From a virus, in IMG/VR virus record IMGVR_UViG_3300031951_013921, positions 1-40,190 of that record: a stretch of DNA of 40,190 nt. One strand, 5' to 3'. This document shows positions 32,108 to 40,190 of this stretch, in pieces (positions within the stretch are counted from its first letter, which is position 1; each line of letters starts with the position of its first letter). Both the position numbers and the translations under genes were made by a program. The notes beneath the pieces are model-generated. The model was given only the letters and a program-made list of their open reading frames with translations, was not told where the DNA came from and did not search any database.

Positions 32108-33922
32108 ATGGCAGAACAAAAATATACGGTATGGCAAAGGTTGGGTAAGGTTTTTGGACCTAACGCTACTTTAGACCAACAAACGCCGGTTTTCAAGTTT
32201 GATAAAAAAGAACTATTAAAAACCACAGATAAGTCTGAGTTTGAAAAGGAAAAACTACAAGCCCAACAAACCATGTATATTGGTAAACAGTGGCAAAAAG
32301 TTGAAAGTAACTTGTATACTCAAGCGGTTTATTATGAACCAACTCGTATGGCATCATATTATGATTATGAGTCTATGGAGTATACTCCTGAGATTTCTGC
32401 AGCGTTGGATATCTATGGTGAAGAATCTACAACACCCGATAAAGATGGATATATGTTACAGATTTATTCTGAATCAAAAAGAATAAAATCAGTATTGGCT
32501 GACCTTTTCAATAATAGATTAGACATTAATACCAACTTACCAATGTGGACAAGAAACACTTGTAAGTTTGGTGATAATTTTGTGTATTTAAAACTAGACC
32601 CTGAGAAAGGAATTGTTGGTTGTCAACAATTACCTAATATTCAAATCGAAAGATTGGAAAAAGGGATGAGGTTCCAACCGGATAAGTATTCTCAAGAAAT
32701 GGAAAACGATGCATTGAAGTTTACTTGGAAAGAAAAGAATATGGAATTTAACACTTGGGAAGTAGCTCACTTTAGAATTTTAGGTGATGATAGAAAACTA
32801 CCTTATGGTACATCAATGTTAGAAAAAGCAAGACGTATTTGGAAACAACTTTTATTATCTGAGGATGCAATGTTAATATATCGTGTATCAAGAGCACCTG
32901 AAAGAAGAGTGTTCAAGGTGTTTGTTGGTAATATGGATGATAAAGACGTTGATGCTTACGTACAAAGAGTTGCTAATAAATTTAAAAGAGACCAAATCGC
33001 AGACCCGTCAACAGGTAATGTGGATATGAGATATAACCAACTTGCGGTAGACCAAGATTATTTTATACCTGTTCGTGACCAAGCGGCAACAAATCCAATA
33101 GAAACTTTACCGGGTGGAACAAACTTGGCAGAGATTGCAGATATTGAATATATCCAAAAGAAACTTGTAACGGCATTAAGAATACCTAAGGCTTATTTAG
33201 GTTTTGAAGAAGCTGTTGGTGATGGTAAAAACTTATCGTTGTTAGATATTAGATTTGCAAGAACAATCAATAGAATTCAAAAATCTATGATTGCAGAATT
33301 AAATAAAATAGCAATCATCCATCTTTTCTTATTAGGTTTTGAAGATGAATTAACAAACTTTACTTTAGGGTTGACTAACCCATCTAAACAATCCGATTTA
33401 TTAGGTATTGAGGTTTGGAAAGAAAAGATTCTTCTTTATAAAGATGCTGTTGCTGAGATTGCAAATAGTGTTGCGCCTGTATCCGCTTCTTGGGCTAAGA
33501 AACACATTTTAGGATTCTCTGACGAAGAAATCAGATTAGACATCCAACAACAGAGAGTAGAAAGAGCGGTTGCAGCTGAATTAGCAAAAACCGCTGAGGT
33601 AATCACTAATACAGGTTTATTTGATACAATAGATAAACTATACGGTAAGAAAGATAGTGAAAAACCTGCTGAAGGTGGTGATACAGGAGCACCTGATATG
33701 GGTGGAGCGCCTGATATGGGTGGAGCACCACCGATGGGAGGAGAGTCACCAGCACCTGAGGCTGGAGGGGCTGAGTTGGCACCTGAATCATTCAATAAAG
33801 ATGACCTAAATTTACTACTTGAAGAACATTTATTTGGTCAAAATGATTTTATGAATTTAGGTAAAGCAAGAAATTCATTAGTAGAAATAGATGATAAACT
33901 GAAAGATTTGTTAGACAGATAA
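32108..33922 (+). CDS. 20: Portal protein (T4 gp20-like)
   Basis: 604 residues. Family features: YYDYESMEYTPEISAALDIYGEE near residue 78, then SRAPERRVFKVFVGNM in the stem/wing region, RYNQLAVDQDYFIPVR, and LRIPKAYLGFEEAVGDGKNLSLLDIRFARTI in the crown-side helices. These match T4-type portals, which form the dodecameric ring at the unique capsid vertex. The C-terminal ~90 residues add a Gly/Ala/Pro/Met-rich linker (four GAPDMGG-like units, 33685-33755) and a short acidic helix, longer than in T4 gp20. It is preceded by AAAAAATT-ATG. Confidence 0.96.
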   Translation: MAEQKYTVWQRLGKVFGPNATLDQQTPVFKFDKKELLKTTDKSEFEKEKLQAQQTMYIGKQWQKVESNLYTQAVYYEPTRMASYYDYESMEYTPEISAALDIYGEESTTPDKDGYMLQIYSESKRIKSVLADLFNNRLDINTNLPMWTRNTCKFGDNFVYLKLDPEKGIVGCQQLPNIQIERLEKGMRFQPDKYSQEMENDALKFTWKEKNMEFNTWEVAHFRILGDDRKLPYGTSMLEKARRIWKQLLLSEDAMLIYRVSRAPERRVFKVFVGNMDDKDVDAYVQRVANKFKRDQIADPSTGNVDMRYNQLAVDQDYFIPVRDQAATNPIETLPGGTNLAEIADIEYIQKKLVTALRIPKAYLGFEEAVGDGKNLSLLDIRFARTINRIQKSMIAELNKIAIIHLFLLGFEDELTNFTLGLTNPSKQSDLLGIEVWKEKILLYKDAVAEIANSVAPVSASWAKKHILGFSDEEIRLDIQQQRVERAVAAELAKTAEVITNTGLFDTIDKLYGKKDSEKPAEGGDTGAPDMGGAPDMGGAPPMGGESPAPEAGGAELAPESFNKDDLNLLLEEHLFGQNDFMNLGKARNSLVEIDDKLKDLLDR

Positions 33923-33940
33923 TATTTATAATAAAAAAAG

Positions 33941-34672
33941 ATGAACAAATTTGGACAATTAAAAACTAATATAGAAAAAACAAGTATTGATTTATTTGGT
34001 AAAAATAGATTTAATCAATTTATGAAGGAATTCAAATCTAATATTTTAGAGAATAGAGACTTGAGTGAAATTTTCTTCATTTATGATGACTTATCATCAA
34101 AAAAAGGAATGGATAAGGATATCGCAACAGACTATGTAAATGAATCAATCGAGTATTGTCAAATTTTAATTGATAACAATAAGACTAAAATATCTAAGTT
34201 ATCTGAGTGGGTTTCATCTTACAATAGTAATACTGAAAACAATTATAAGAATATTGATACAATCATTTATAATAACTCAATTAAAAACTTAGAGACAGTA
34301 TTAGAATCTAAAAAACAAATTATATCTAACTTAATTTCTGAAGGTGTAAAAAAAGAAATTAAAGAATCAGTTAACTTACCATTATCAACTATGGTTAAAG
34401 TTGCCGAAGACAATTTAAAAAATGAACTAGCTAATCTAAGTGAATCAGACAAAAAAGAAATCACATCGATTTCATCATTATCTAAAGAGGAGTTAGAAAA
34501 AGAATTTAACACACTTAAAGAGTCTGTAATAACTAATTTAAAAGGTTCATTAAACGAATCAAAAGAAGATGAAATTAAAACTATGATTGGTCAAACAATT
34601 ACAAAAATTTCAGATTCAAAATGTACTCACTACGATTTATATAAGTTGAGAAAATTACACCAAGGACTATGA
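33941..34672 (+). CDS. Helical protein between portal and protease (prohead-core position)
   Basis: 243 residues, almost entirely helical and Lys/Glu/Asn-rich, with coiled-coil potential around 110-200. The family is not recognised. In T4 the interval between genes 20 and 21 holds the small prohead core proteins gp67 and gp68, so a core/scaffold role fits position and composition. A LISE motif at 131-134 fits the (I/L)xE protease rule and could be a maturation site. A TATTTATA element is 10 nt upstream of the ATG. The last 4 nt overlap the next gene. Confidence 0.65.
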   Translation: MNKFGQLKTNIEKTSIDLFGKNRFNQFMKEFKSNILENRDLSEIFFIYDDLSSKKGMDKDIATDYVNESIEYCQILIDNNKTKISKLSEWVSSYNSNTENNYKNIDTIIYNNSIKNLETVLESKKQIISNLISEGVKKEIKESVNLPLSTMVKVAEDNLKNELANLSESDKKEITSISSLSKEELEKEFNTLKESVITNLKGSLNESKEDEIKTMIGQTITKISDSKCTHYDLYKLRKLHQGL

Positions 34673-34962
34673 GTAAAAAATACTTTTTTGGTTGGGGTAA
34701 CATAAAAAAAGGTATTACTGAAATAATCAGAATCTATTCAGAGAAACCATCTTTCTTTTCTAAGAAGAGAATAGAATCAGGAATTGCTTTTATAATAGCC
34801 GAGTGGGGTATGATATTTTTCTTACTTAAAAAGTACCCAAATTTAACCATGACAGATTTAGTCATGTGGGCAACAGTTCAGTTCGGAGTTTCGGGATACA
34901 TTATATATCAAATACAAAAAGAAAAAAAGTTTGAGAAACCAAATGAAAATCAAGAAAGTTGA
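34669..34962 (+). CDS. Small membrane protein with two predicted transmembrane segments
   Basis: 97 residues. Hydrophobic segments lie at ~38-55 (SGIAFIIAEWGMIFFLL) and ~63-82 (LVMWATVQFGVSGYIIY), with basic N- and C-terminal ends. The family is not recognised. Size and topology would allow a holin or a membrane anchor for head assembly (T4 proheads assemble on the membrane). No adjacent endolysin supports the holin reading. Its 3' end overlaps the minus-strand bS21 gene by 13 nt. Confidence 0.6.
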   Translation: MSKKYFFGWGNIKKGITEIIRIYSEKPSFFSKKRIESGIAFIIAEWGMIFFLLKKYPNLTMTDLVMWATVQFGVSGYIIYQIQKEKKFEKPNENQES

Positions 34963-35141
34963 TTTTTAAGTTTTTGAATATATTGCGCTCTTTTTTTCTC
35001 ACTTCTCCTTTTAACAGAATTCTTTGTAAACTCTTGTCTATCTCGTAATTGTTCAGTTTGCTTTGTCTTATAAACTTTAAATTTATATTGTTTCAAAGCC
35101 TGTTCAATTGAAGACGCATTTTTTACTTTAATTATAATCAT
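34950..35141 (-). CDS. rpsU: Ribosomal protein bS21 homolog
   Basis: 63 residues, the usual length for bS21. The pattern MIIIKVKNASSIEQALKQYK, then LRDRQEFTKNSVKRRSEKKR and AQYIQKLK, follows bS21: an N-terminal beta strand with Val-Lys-Val, the ALKxYK helix, the RRQxFTKPSxxRR core and a basic C-terminal helix with Tyr54. bS21 binds the 30S platform near the 16S 3' end. Established work on Flavobacterium johnsoniae shows bS21, bS18 and bS6 sequester the anti-Shine-Dalgarno. Here the leader has no Shine-Dalgarno. It is the only minus-strand gene inside the head cluster. A TATATTTAT element (35169-35161 minus) lies 19 nt upstream. Confidence 0.88.
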   Translation of the reverse strand: MIIIKVKNASSIEQALKQYKFKVYKTKQTEQLRDRQEFTKNSVKRRSEKKRAQYIQKLKNQLS

Positions 35142-35244
35142 ATTTTTTTTACTTTATAATATAAATATACGGAAAAAAGTCAATTTTGACATTTTTTATT
35201 TTTAGACTTACATTTAAAAAAAATAAACCTGAAAGTTATGATTA

Positions 35245-35694
35245 ATGAAAAAAGGAAAAACATCAAAATTAAACATTTTTGATGATGCAAAATGTCTCTA
35301 CGGTACAGTAGATTCAAAAAATTTAAAATCCATTTATGTGGTACTACAGACTTGGATTGAACCATTGAGTATAGATGAAAATTGGAACCGATTAGTTGGT
35401 GAAATAAAAAGACAAATACAACATACATTATTAGAAGTAGTAGATACCCAAACATTCGAAAGAAAACAAATTGTAGATTTAGATTTAAGGACAAGTGGGA
35501 TACAAAAAAATAAAAAAAGTTTTATGAATATTGAAATAACATTATTTGTTCATAACAACACACACGACTTTAAATCCCCAATATTAAAAGACAAAATTAA
35601 AAAAATAGTTTCTTGTGTTTATACTGACGATTTAAAAAATAATAAACATTTTACTCTTAGTAAGACAAAATCTGAAGAATTCAAAGAAAGCTAA
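35245..35694 (+). CDS. Unknown protein in head-gene cluster
   Basis: 149 residues, not recognised. An alpha/beta protein with a central helix (NWNRLVGEIKRQIQHTLL), a strand segment (KSFMNIEITLFVHN) and a basic Lys-rich C-terminus. It lies just before the prohead protease, where T4-like phages often carry a small conserved gene of unknown function. Transcription would begin near the 104-nt gap that separates it from bS21. Confidence 0.65.
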   Translation: MKKGKTSKLNIFDDAKCLYGTVDSKNLKSIYVVLQTWIEPLSIDENWNRLVGEIKRQIQHTLLEVVDTQTFERKQIVDLDLRTSGIQKNKKSFMNIEITLFVHNNTHDFKSPILKDKIKKIVSCVYTDDLKNNKHFTLSKTKSEEFKES

Positions 35695-35715
35695 TATTTA
35701 TCTCTAAAAGAACTT

Positions 35716-36429
35716 ATGAAAATTTTAGGACCTAGCGATACAGGTAAAGGTATATTAGTTGAGTGGGATGCAGGGATTATTAACCCTAACGAACCACGTA
35801 ATCAAAGTATTATACGTGAATCTTACGGACAATTAGAACATTCTAAACCATTTGAATTTTATGCAACTCTTCAAAAGTGGGGGGTTCCAAATAGAAACGG
35901 AAGAGTATATCCTGAAAAGATATTAAGAAGAGAATCTGAAAAATATCAAGACGCTATTAAACGTGGTATGTCCATTTCAGAATTAAATCACCCTGAATCT
36001 TCTTTAATTGACCTTGATAGAGTATCTCACCTTATCACAGAGATGTGGTGGGAAGGTAACGTATTAATGGGTAAGATTAAATTATTAACTACGCCAGGTT
36101 TTCATGAAAGAGGTATAGTATCATCTAAGGGTGATGTTGCAGCTAACATGATGAGACAAGGAGTTACTATGGGGGTATCTTCTCGCGGTGTTGGTTCATT
36201 AGTTAAAAAGGGTGACCAAAACGAAGTTCAAGACGATTTCGAATTAATTTGTTTTGACCTTGTATCTTCACCGTCCACACCTGGAGCATATCTTTACTTG
36301 AATAAAGAAGATAGACCAAGATATGAAGAAAAATTATCAGAACATGATAATACTTTAGTTAGTGTTGGAGGTGGATTAGAAAAATCTGTTGACTTAATGA
36401 AAAGATTGTCCGACTATTTAGGAAAGTAA
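35716..36429 (+). CDS. 21: Prohead core protease (T4 gp21-like)
   Basis: 237 residues. A serine-protease triad of the gp21 type can be placed: His92 in ISELNHPESS, Ser155/Ser156 in MGVSSRGVGS and Asp181 in ICFDLVSSPS. NRNGRVYP at 59-66 is a family hallmark. The enzyme is activated inside the prohead and cleaves scaffold, core and capsid proteins after (I/L)xE motifs in T4. Likely substrates here are the scaffold and capsid protein immediately downstream. A TATTTATC element precedes it by 13 nt. Confidence 0.95.
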   Translation: MKILGPSDTGKGILVEWDAGIINPNEPRNQSIIRESYGQLEHSKPFEFYATLQKWGVPNRNGRVYPEKILRRESEKYQDAIKRGMSISELNHPESSLIDLDRVSHLITEMWWEGNVLMGKIKLLTTPGFHERGIVSSKGDVAANMMRQGVTMGVSSRGVGSLVKKGDQNEVQDDFELICFDLVSSPSTPGAYLYLNKEDRPRYEEKLSEHDNTLVSVGGGLEKSVDLMKRLSDYLGK

Positions 36430-36440
36430 AAAAATTTATT

Positions 36441-36650
36441 ATGGACGAAAAGTATTTTGTAGCAAAAATCACAACTGATATGGTTGATGATAACACAGGT
36501 AAAGTTAAAAAAATGAGAGAAGAAAAACTTGTGAGAGGGTTTTCACCGACAGATGTCGAAGCAAAGGTAACGAAAGTTTACGAAACTTATTCAATGGATT
36601 GGAGAATTACAGCAATTGTTGAAAGTAAAATTGACGAAGTTATCGAATAG
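36441..36650 (+). CDS. Small DUF4494-like protein
   Basis: 69 residues. The arrangement YFVAKITTDMVDDNTGKVKKMREEKLVRGFSPTDVEAKV resembles the small DUF4494 domain found in Bacteroidetes and their phages (YF-x-K, a charged turn, LV-x-x-x-S-x-x-E-A). Function unknown. It lies 11 nt after the protease and is closed off by a terminator. Confidence 0.65.
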   Translation: MDEKYFVAKITTDMVDDNTGKVKKMREEKLVRGFSPTDVEAKVTKVYETYSMDWRITAIVESKIDEVIE

Positions 36651-36671
36651 TTTTTTAACAAATTTTTTAAG

Positions 36672-36695
36672 AAGGGACTTATGGTCCCTTTTTTT
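36672..36695 (+). terminator. Rho-independent terminator
   Basis: AAGGGAC (36672-36678), a TTATG loop, GTCCCTT (36684-36690) and a T run. It separates the protease operon from the scaffold-capsid operon. Confidence 0.92.
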
Positions 36696-36750
36696 ATGCT
36701 TTTAATTTTTTTCTTGTAAAGGTGGATAAATAAGAACTTTTTTGAATAAC

Positions 36751-36762
36751 GATATATTTATT
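36751..36762 (+). promoter_or_regulatory. GATATATTTATT element before scaffold gene
   Basis: A copy of the recurrent plus-strand element 36 nt before the scaffold ATG and downstream of a terminator, so new transcription must begin near here. This is the strongest positional support for the element acting as a promoter. Confidence 0.6.
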
Positions 36763-36798
36763 TAGTAAAATAAACGCATAACGCATTGCATTAAAAAA

Positions 36799-38307
36799 AT
36801 GAGTTTGGAAAAAAACGAAAATTTAGTCGAGAAAACTTTACTACAAATAAAGTCAATCGAGGAAGCTATAAGCGAAAACGCAAAAGGAATACTTGCTTCT
36901 ACAATGAAGGAAGAAATCAGTGAATTAGTAAAGGAGTCATTATTTGGCACAAAATCAAAATCGTCTTTACACGAGCAAGAAGAAGATGACACCGAAGAAG
37001 TGGTAGGTGTGGAAACTGACACAGAAGTTGCAGATGATAGTGAAGAGACAACAGACGTTGATGCTGAGGTTAATCCTGAAGGTGGTGAATTTGATATCAC
37101 TATGATGGATACCGATGTTGATACTGATAATGAAGACGAATTACCTCCCCTTGATATGACAGGGGCAAAACCTGATGAAGTATTGAAAGTGTTTAAGGCT
37201 ATGGGTGATGAAGATGGAATTATCGTTGTTAGAGACGATAATAAAATACACCTTACTGACAACAACACCGACACTGAATACTTTATTGATTTAGGTGATG
37301 ATTCAGAAATGCCAATGGAAGAACCTATGGAAGATATGAATGAGAGTGTGATTTATGAATTAGTCTTCGAAGAGGATGAAAAAATGGGTAAACACGAAAT
37401 GGAAGAAGATTATATGGAGGAAGAAATAGACGAAGAAATTGACGAAACAATTTACGAATTGGAAGTTAGTGAGTCTATGAAACCTGTTGGTATGGGCTTC
37501 GGAAAAATGAAAAATGGTTTATCTAAATCATCTGTTAACAACAAAGGTTTCGATGAAGATATGGAAGATGGTATTAAATCAGAGAAAAAAGGAAAAGGTC
37601 CTAAATTCAACTACGGTAAAATCAAACATGGTGTTACTGAAAACTACATGGAAGAAGATTACATGGAAGAAGGATGGATGGATGAAGAAATGATTGATGA
37701 CATGAAAACCGAATCTGACTACATGGAAGGCGATTACATGAAAGGAGACTACATGGAAGGAGATTGTATGGAAGGTGATTGTATGGAAGGTGACGCTATG
37801 GTAGACGAATTACCTGGTGAAACTACAGAAGCATCAAGAACTATGACTTACATGAGAAGAGCACAAAGAGACCGAGTTGCAGCACCAAGTCAATTAAGAA
37901 AAGAATCTGTTGAAAAAGAACTTAATTTATTAAGAGAGAAAAACGAAGAATACAAAAAAGCTTTAGACTTCTTTAGAAATAAATTAAATGAAGTAGCAGT
38001 ATTCAACTCAAACTTGGCTTATTCTACTAGATTGTTCACTGAACACTCAACAACAAAACAAGAAAAAATAAACATACTTAGAAGATTTGATAATGTTGAA
38101 ACTATCAAAGAATCTAAATCACTTTACAAAGCAATTAAATCTGAATTAGACGGAGTAAGTAAAAGTAATGAAGTTGTAACTGAATCAGTTCAAAGAAAAC
38201 TTGTTAACACTCCTTCAAATGGTTCAGCATCTAATTTGATTGAAAGTAAAACTTATGAAAATCCACAATTCTTAAGAATGAAAGATTTGATGGGAAAAAT
38301 TAAATAA
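36799..38307 (+). CDS. 22: Prohead scaffold protein (T4 gp22 position), extended and very acidic
   Basis: 502 residues, almost twice T4 gp22. Residues 1-50 are helical with LVKE at 43-46. The middle ~55-345 is intensely Asp/Glu/Met-rich and contains five tandem 5-residue repeats (DYMEG/DCMEG). The C-terminal ~355-502 is helical coiled coil (ELNLLREKNEEYKKALDFF) with a conserved-looking tail. Position between protease and major capsid, plus composition, support a scaffold core role; direct gp22 sequence similarity is mostly restricted to the C-terminal coiled coil. Expected to be degraded by the protease. Confidence 0.85.
   Translation: MSLEKNENLVEKTLLQIKSIEEAISENAKGILASTMKEEISELVKESLFGTKSKSSLHEQEEDDTEEVVGVETDTEVADDSEETTDVDAEVNPEGGEFDITMMDTDVDTDNEDELPPLDMTGAKPDEVLKVFKAMGDEDGIIVVRDDNKIHLTDNNTDTEYFIDLGDDSEMPMEEPMEDMNESVIYELVFEEDEKMGKHEMEEDYMEEEIDEEIDETIYELEVSESMKPVGMGFGKMKNGLSKSSVNNKGFDEDMEDGIKSEKKGKGPKFNYGKIKHGVTENYMEEDYMEEGWMDEEMIDDMKTESDYMEGDYMKGDYMEGDCMEGDCMEGDAMVDELPGETTEASRTMTYMRRAQRDRVAAPSQLRKESVEKELNLLREKNEEYKKALDFFRNKLNEVAVFNSNLAYSTRLFTEHSTTKQEKINILRRFDNVETIKESKSLYKAIKSELDGVSKSNEVVTESVQRKLVNTPSNGSASNLIESKTYENPQFLRMKDLMGKIK
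37717..37791 (+). repeat. Five tandem 15-nt repeats in the scaffold gene
   Basis: Units of the type gactacatggaaggn or gattgtatggaaggt encode DYMEG, DYMKG and DCMEG. Imperfect, so older than the repeats at 28842. Confidence 0.9.
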
Positions 38308-38343
38308 ATAAACAATAAATAAACTCAAATTAAAAAAAATAAA

Positions 38344-40158
38344 ATGGGAGCATTATTAGAATCAGGTCTTGTTGGTAACATCGGGTTAAAACACCTTAAA
38401 GTTATCAAAGAAGATACAATCAACAAATGGGATAAATTAGGATTCCTAGACGGTCTTAAAGGACACATCAAAGAGAACATGGCACAGTTATATGAAAACC
38501 AAGCTTCTCACCTAATCAACGAAGCGGCTTCTACGGATAGCTCAGGTTCTTTCGAAACTGTAGTTTTCCCTATCGTAAGACGTGTATTCTCTAAATTGTT
38601 GGCTAACGATTTAGTATCTGTACAAGCAATGAACTTACCTATCGGTAAATTGTTCTACTTTGTACCTAAAATCCAAAGCTACCAATACCCTAACGCAACT
38701 GACGGTCAGTTACACTACCCACCAATTGGAGGTCCTAACACACCTAACAGTAACATTGGTCAAGGTTATAATTCAACGGATAAAAACCTTTACGATAGAT
38801 TTTACGAAGGTTCTGAACCAACATTAGACCCTCCAGGATTATTTGACTATTCTAAAGGTAGATTCTCGGCTATAACTACAAATGCTGTAACTGTTGCTTG
38901 GAGCAGCGGTCAATTAGTTGAGTCAGCATATGCTGCGGGCGAATACAGAAAAGTTCTTTTAATTCTTTCAGGTTTCTCTAGTGCGGGTGCCGGTAAATTA
39001 ATCGGACCTGAAGGTCAAGAAATGGATAATGAAGCTTTCTTATCTGATTTACAAGTTAACGCATTAACTGGTGTAGGTTCACCTGAAAGAGCATTCTCAG
39101 GAGCGGGTACTTCAGACTTACTTTTCCGTGTAGTTACTCAAAAATATGGTAAAGGTATCGTTCAATACGGTTCACAACAAGCTACAACTTTCTACAGTGG
39201 TAGTTACAAGGGAAATGGTGGTTCTTATGACAATATCTGTGATGCAGCAGGTTTCATCTACTTAGAAGTTGATTTACAAGTACCATGTGCAATCGGAGCT
39301 AACTCAATTGATGGTTACTCAGGTTTAACAACTACATTTGCCGCTGCGGCAGGAGGACAATTTTCATGTTCTTATAGAGTATACGAAGAATTAGAATTCG
39401 AAGACAAAATTGGTGAGGTTTCTTTCGACTTAGAATCAGTAACTGTTTCTGTAACTGAAAGAAAATTAAGAGCACAATGGTCTCCTGAATTGGCACAAGA
39501 CGTTTCTGCATTCCATAACATCGATGCTGAAGCTGAATTAACAGCTTTATTATCTGAGCAAGTAGCAGCAGAAATCGACCGTGAAATTTTACGTGACTTA
39601 CGTAAAGGTGCAGCTTGGAACTTACGTTGGGACTACAACGGATGGAAAAGAGGTACTTCTTCTAACCCTTTAACTCAATACACTCAAAAAGATTGGAATC
39701 AAACATTGATTACAGCAATTAACCAAATTTCAGCACAAATCCACAAATCTACATTAAGAGGTGGAGCTAACTGGATTGTTGTATCTTCTGAGATTTCCGC
39801 TATCTTTGACGATTTAGAATACTTCCACGTATCTAACGCGTCTCCTGAGCAAGACCAATACAACATGGGTATTGAAAGAGTTGGTACATTAGCTGGTCGT
39901 TACCAAGTTTACCGTGACCCTTACTTCCCACCGAACACAGTATTGTTGGGACACAAAGGTTCTTCATTGTTAGATACTGGTTACGTTTACGCACCATATG
40001 TTCCTCTACAATTAACACCTACAATGTATAACCCATTCAACTTCACACCTATCAAAGGTATCATGACAAGATACGCTAAGAAAATGGTTAACAACCGTTT
40101 CTACGGACGTATCACAGTTGATGGAGTTAGAACATTTGACTTGAGAGAATTGAGATAA
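38344..40158 (+). CDS. 23: Major capsid protein (T4 gp23-like)
   Basis: 604 residues, longer than T4 gp23 (521). The N-terminal ~60 residues are a helical delta-type region ending HLINE before AAST. The following FPIVRRVFSKLLANDLVSVQAMNLPIGKLFYF corresponds to the start of the mature T4 capsid protein (MVRRAIPNLIAFDICGVQPM region), so cleavage after Glu60 is predicted (Glu65 in T4). The HK97-like core continues with LRAQWSPELAQDVSAFHNIDAEAEL and WIVVSSEISAIFDDL to the end YGRITVDGVRTFDLREL. An insertion around 170-340 is the likely cause of extra length. Highly biased, C-rich codons mark it as strongly expressed. Confidence 0.97.
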   Translation: MGALLESGLVGNIGLKHLKVIKEDTINKWDKLGFLDGLKGHIKENMAQLYENQASHLINEAASTDSSGSFETVVFPIVRRVFSKLLANDLVSVQAMNLPIGKLFYFVPKIQSYQYPNATDGQLHYPPIGGPNTPNSNIGQGYNSTDKNLYDRFYEGSEPTLDPPGLFDYSKGRFSAITTNAVTVAWSSGQLVESAYAAGEYRKVLLILSGFSSAGAGKLIGPEGQEMDNEAFLSDLQVNALTGVGSPERAFSGAGTSDLLFRVVTQKYGKGIVQYGSQQATTFYSGSYKGNGGSYDNICDAAGFIYLEVDLQVPCAIGANSIDGYSGLTTTFAAAAGGQFSCSYRVYEELEFEDKIGEVSFDLESVTVSVTERKLRAQWSPELAQDVSAFHNIDAEAELTALLSEQVAAEIDREILRDLRKGAAWNLRWDYNGWKRGTSSNPLTQYTQKDWNQTLITAINQISAQIHKSTLRGGANWIVVSSEISAIFDDLEYFHVSNASPEQDQYNMGIERVGTLAGRYQVYRDPYFPPNTVLLGHKGSSLLDTGYVYAPYVPLQLTPTMYNPFNFTPIKGIMTRYAKKMVNNRFYGRITVDGVRTFDLRELR

Positions 40159-40190
40159 TCAATTAAAAACAGAATAAGAAAAGGTCAGAG

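Noticed and set aside
34669-34962. Holin
   Set aside because: Two membrane segments fit, but there is no endolysin or spanin neighbour and the position is inside the head cluster; left as a membrane protein of unknown role.

Overview
The window is a contiguous piece of a tailed-phage genome of the T4-like (contractile-tail) type. The evidence is a head-morphogenesis run at the right end in T4 order: large terminase (30294-32069), portal (32108-33922), prohead protease (35716-36429), scaffold (36799-38307) and major capsid protein (38344-40158). The host is most likely a member of the Bacteroidetes, probably a flavobacterium. The DNA is AT-rich, starts are preceded by A-rich leaders rather than Shine-Dalgarno sequences, signal peptides end in the FGQS/NAQS style, and six minus-strand transcription units carry the Bacteroidetes -7 box TAnnTTTG.

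Layout. (1) 1-18079 holds fibre/adhesin genes with an embedded glycosylation locus. A collagen-like fibre (cut by the left edge) and a Thr-Pro stalk protein come first. They are followed by a 2-oxoglutarate/Fe(II) oxygenase, two GT2 glycosyltransferases and a UGM-like FAD enzyme. On the minus strand lie a second 2OG oxygenase and a 1519-residue protein that strings together four glycosyltransferase domains and an FkbM methyltransferase. Then come four paralogous LamG-type fibre proteins (one with a fibrinogen-like C-terminus), a GT9 glycosyltransferase, small accessory genes and a second Thr-Pro stalk protein. (2) 18048-26538 is an accessory/host-takeover region with genes on both strands. It holds a pyrimidine-dimer glycosylase-like protein, two secreted CAP-like proteins, a complete tmRNA gene with its own promoter and terminator, an M20-type peptidase, a ClpC-type unfoldase without an N domain, and a divergent two-UVR-motif protein that could be its adaptor. 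Two plus-strand proteins here (18619, 22546) begin with short tag-like N-terminal segments. (3) 26611-30290 carries KTSC, nucleotidyltransferase and acidic structural-type genes leading into (4) the head-gene cluster. That cluster is interrupted by a minus-strand gene for ribosomal protein bS21.

How the genes may work together (inference). Minus-strand genes with host-type promoters look like an early programme acting on host proteostasis: tmRNA tagging, ClpC unfolding with host ClpP, and peptide trimming by the M20 enzyme. A phage bS21 could alter initiation on ribosomes whose anti-Shine-Dalgarno is normally hidden. Many plus-strand genes instead have a TATTTAT element close to the start codon, perhaps the late promoter. 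The left third reads as a system that builds long repetitive fibres and decorates them by hydroxylation and glycosylation. All names come from reading motifs and family resemblance by eye; no database search was run.
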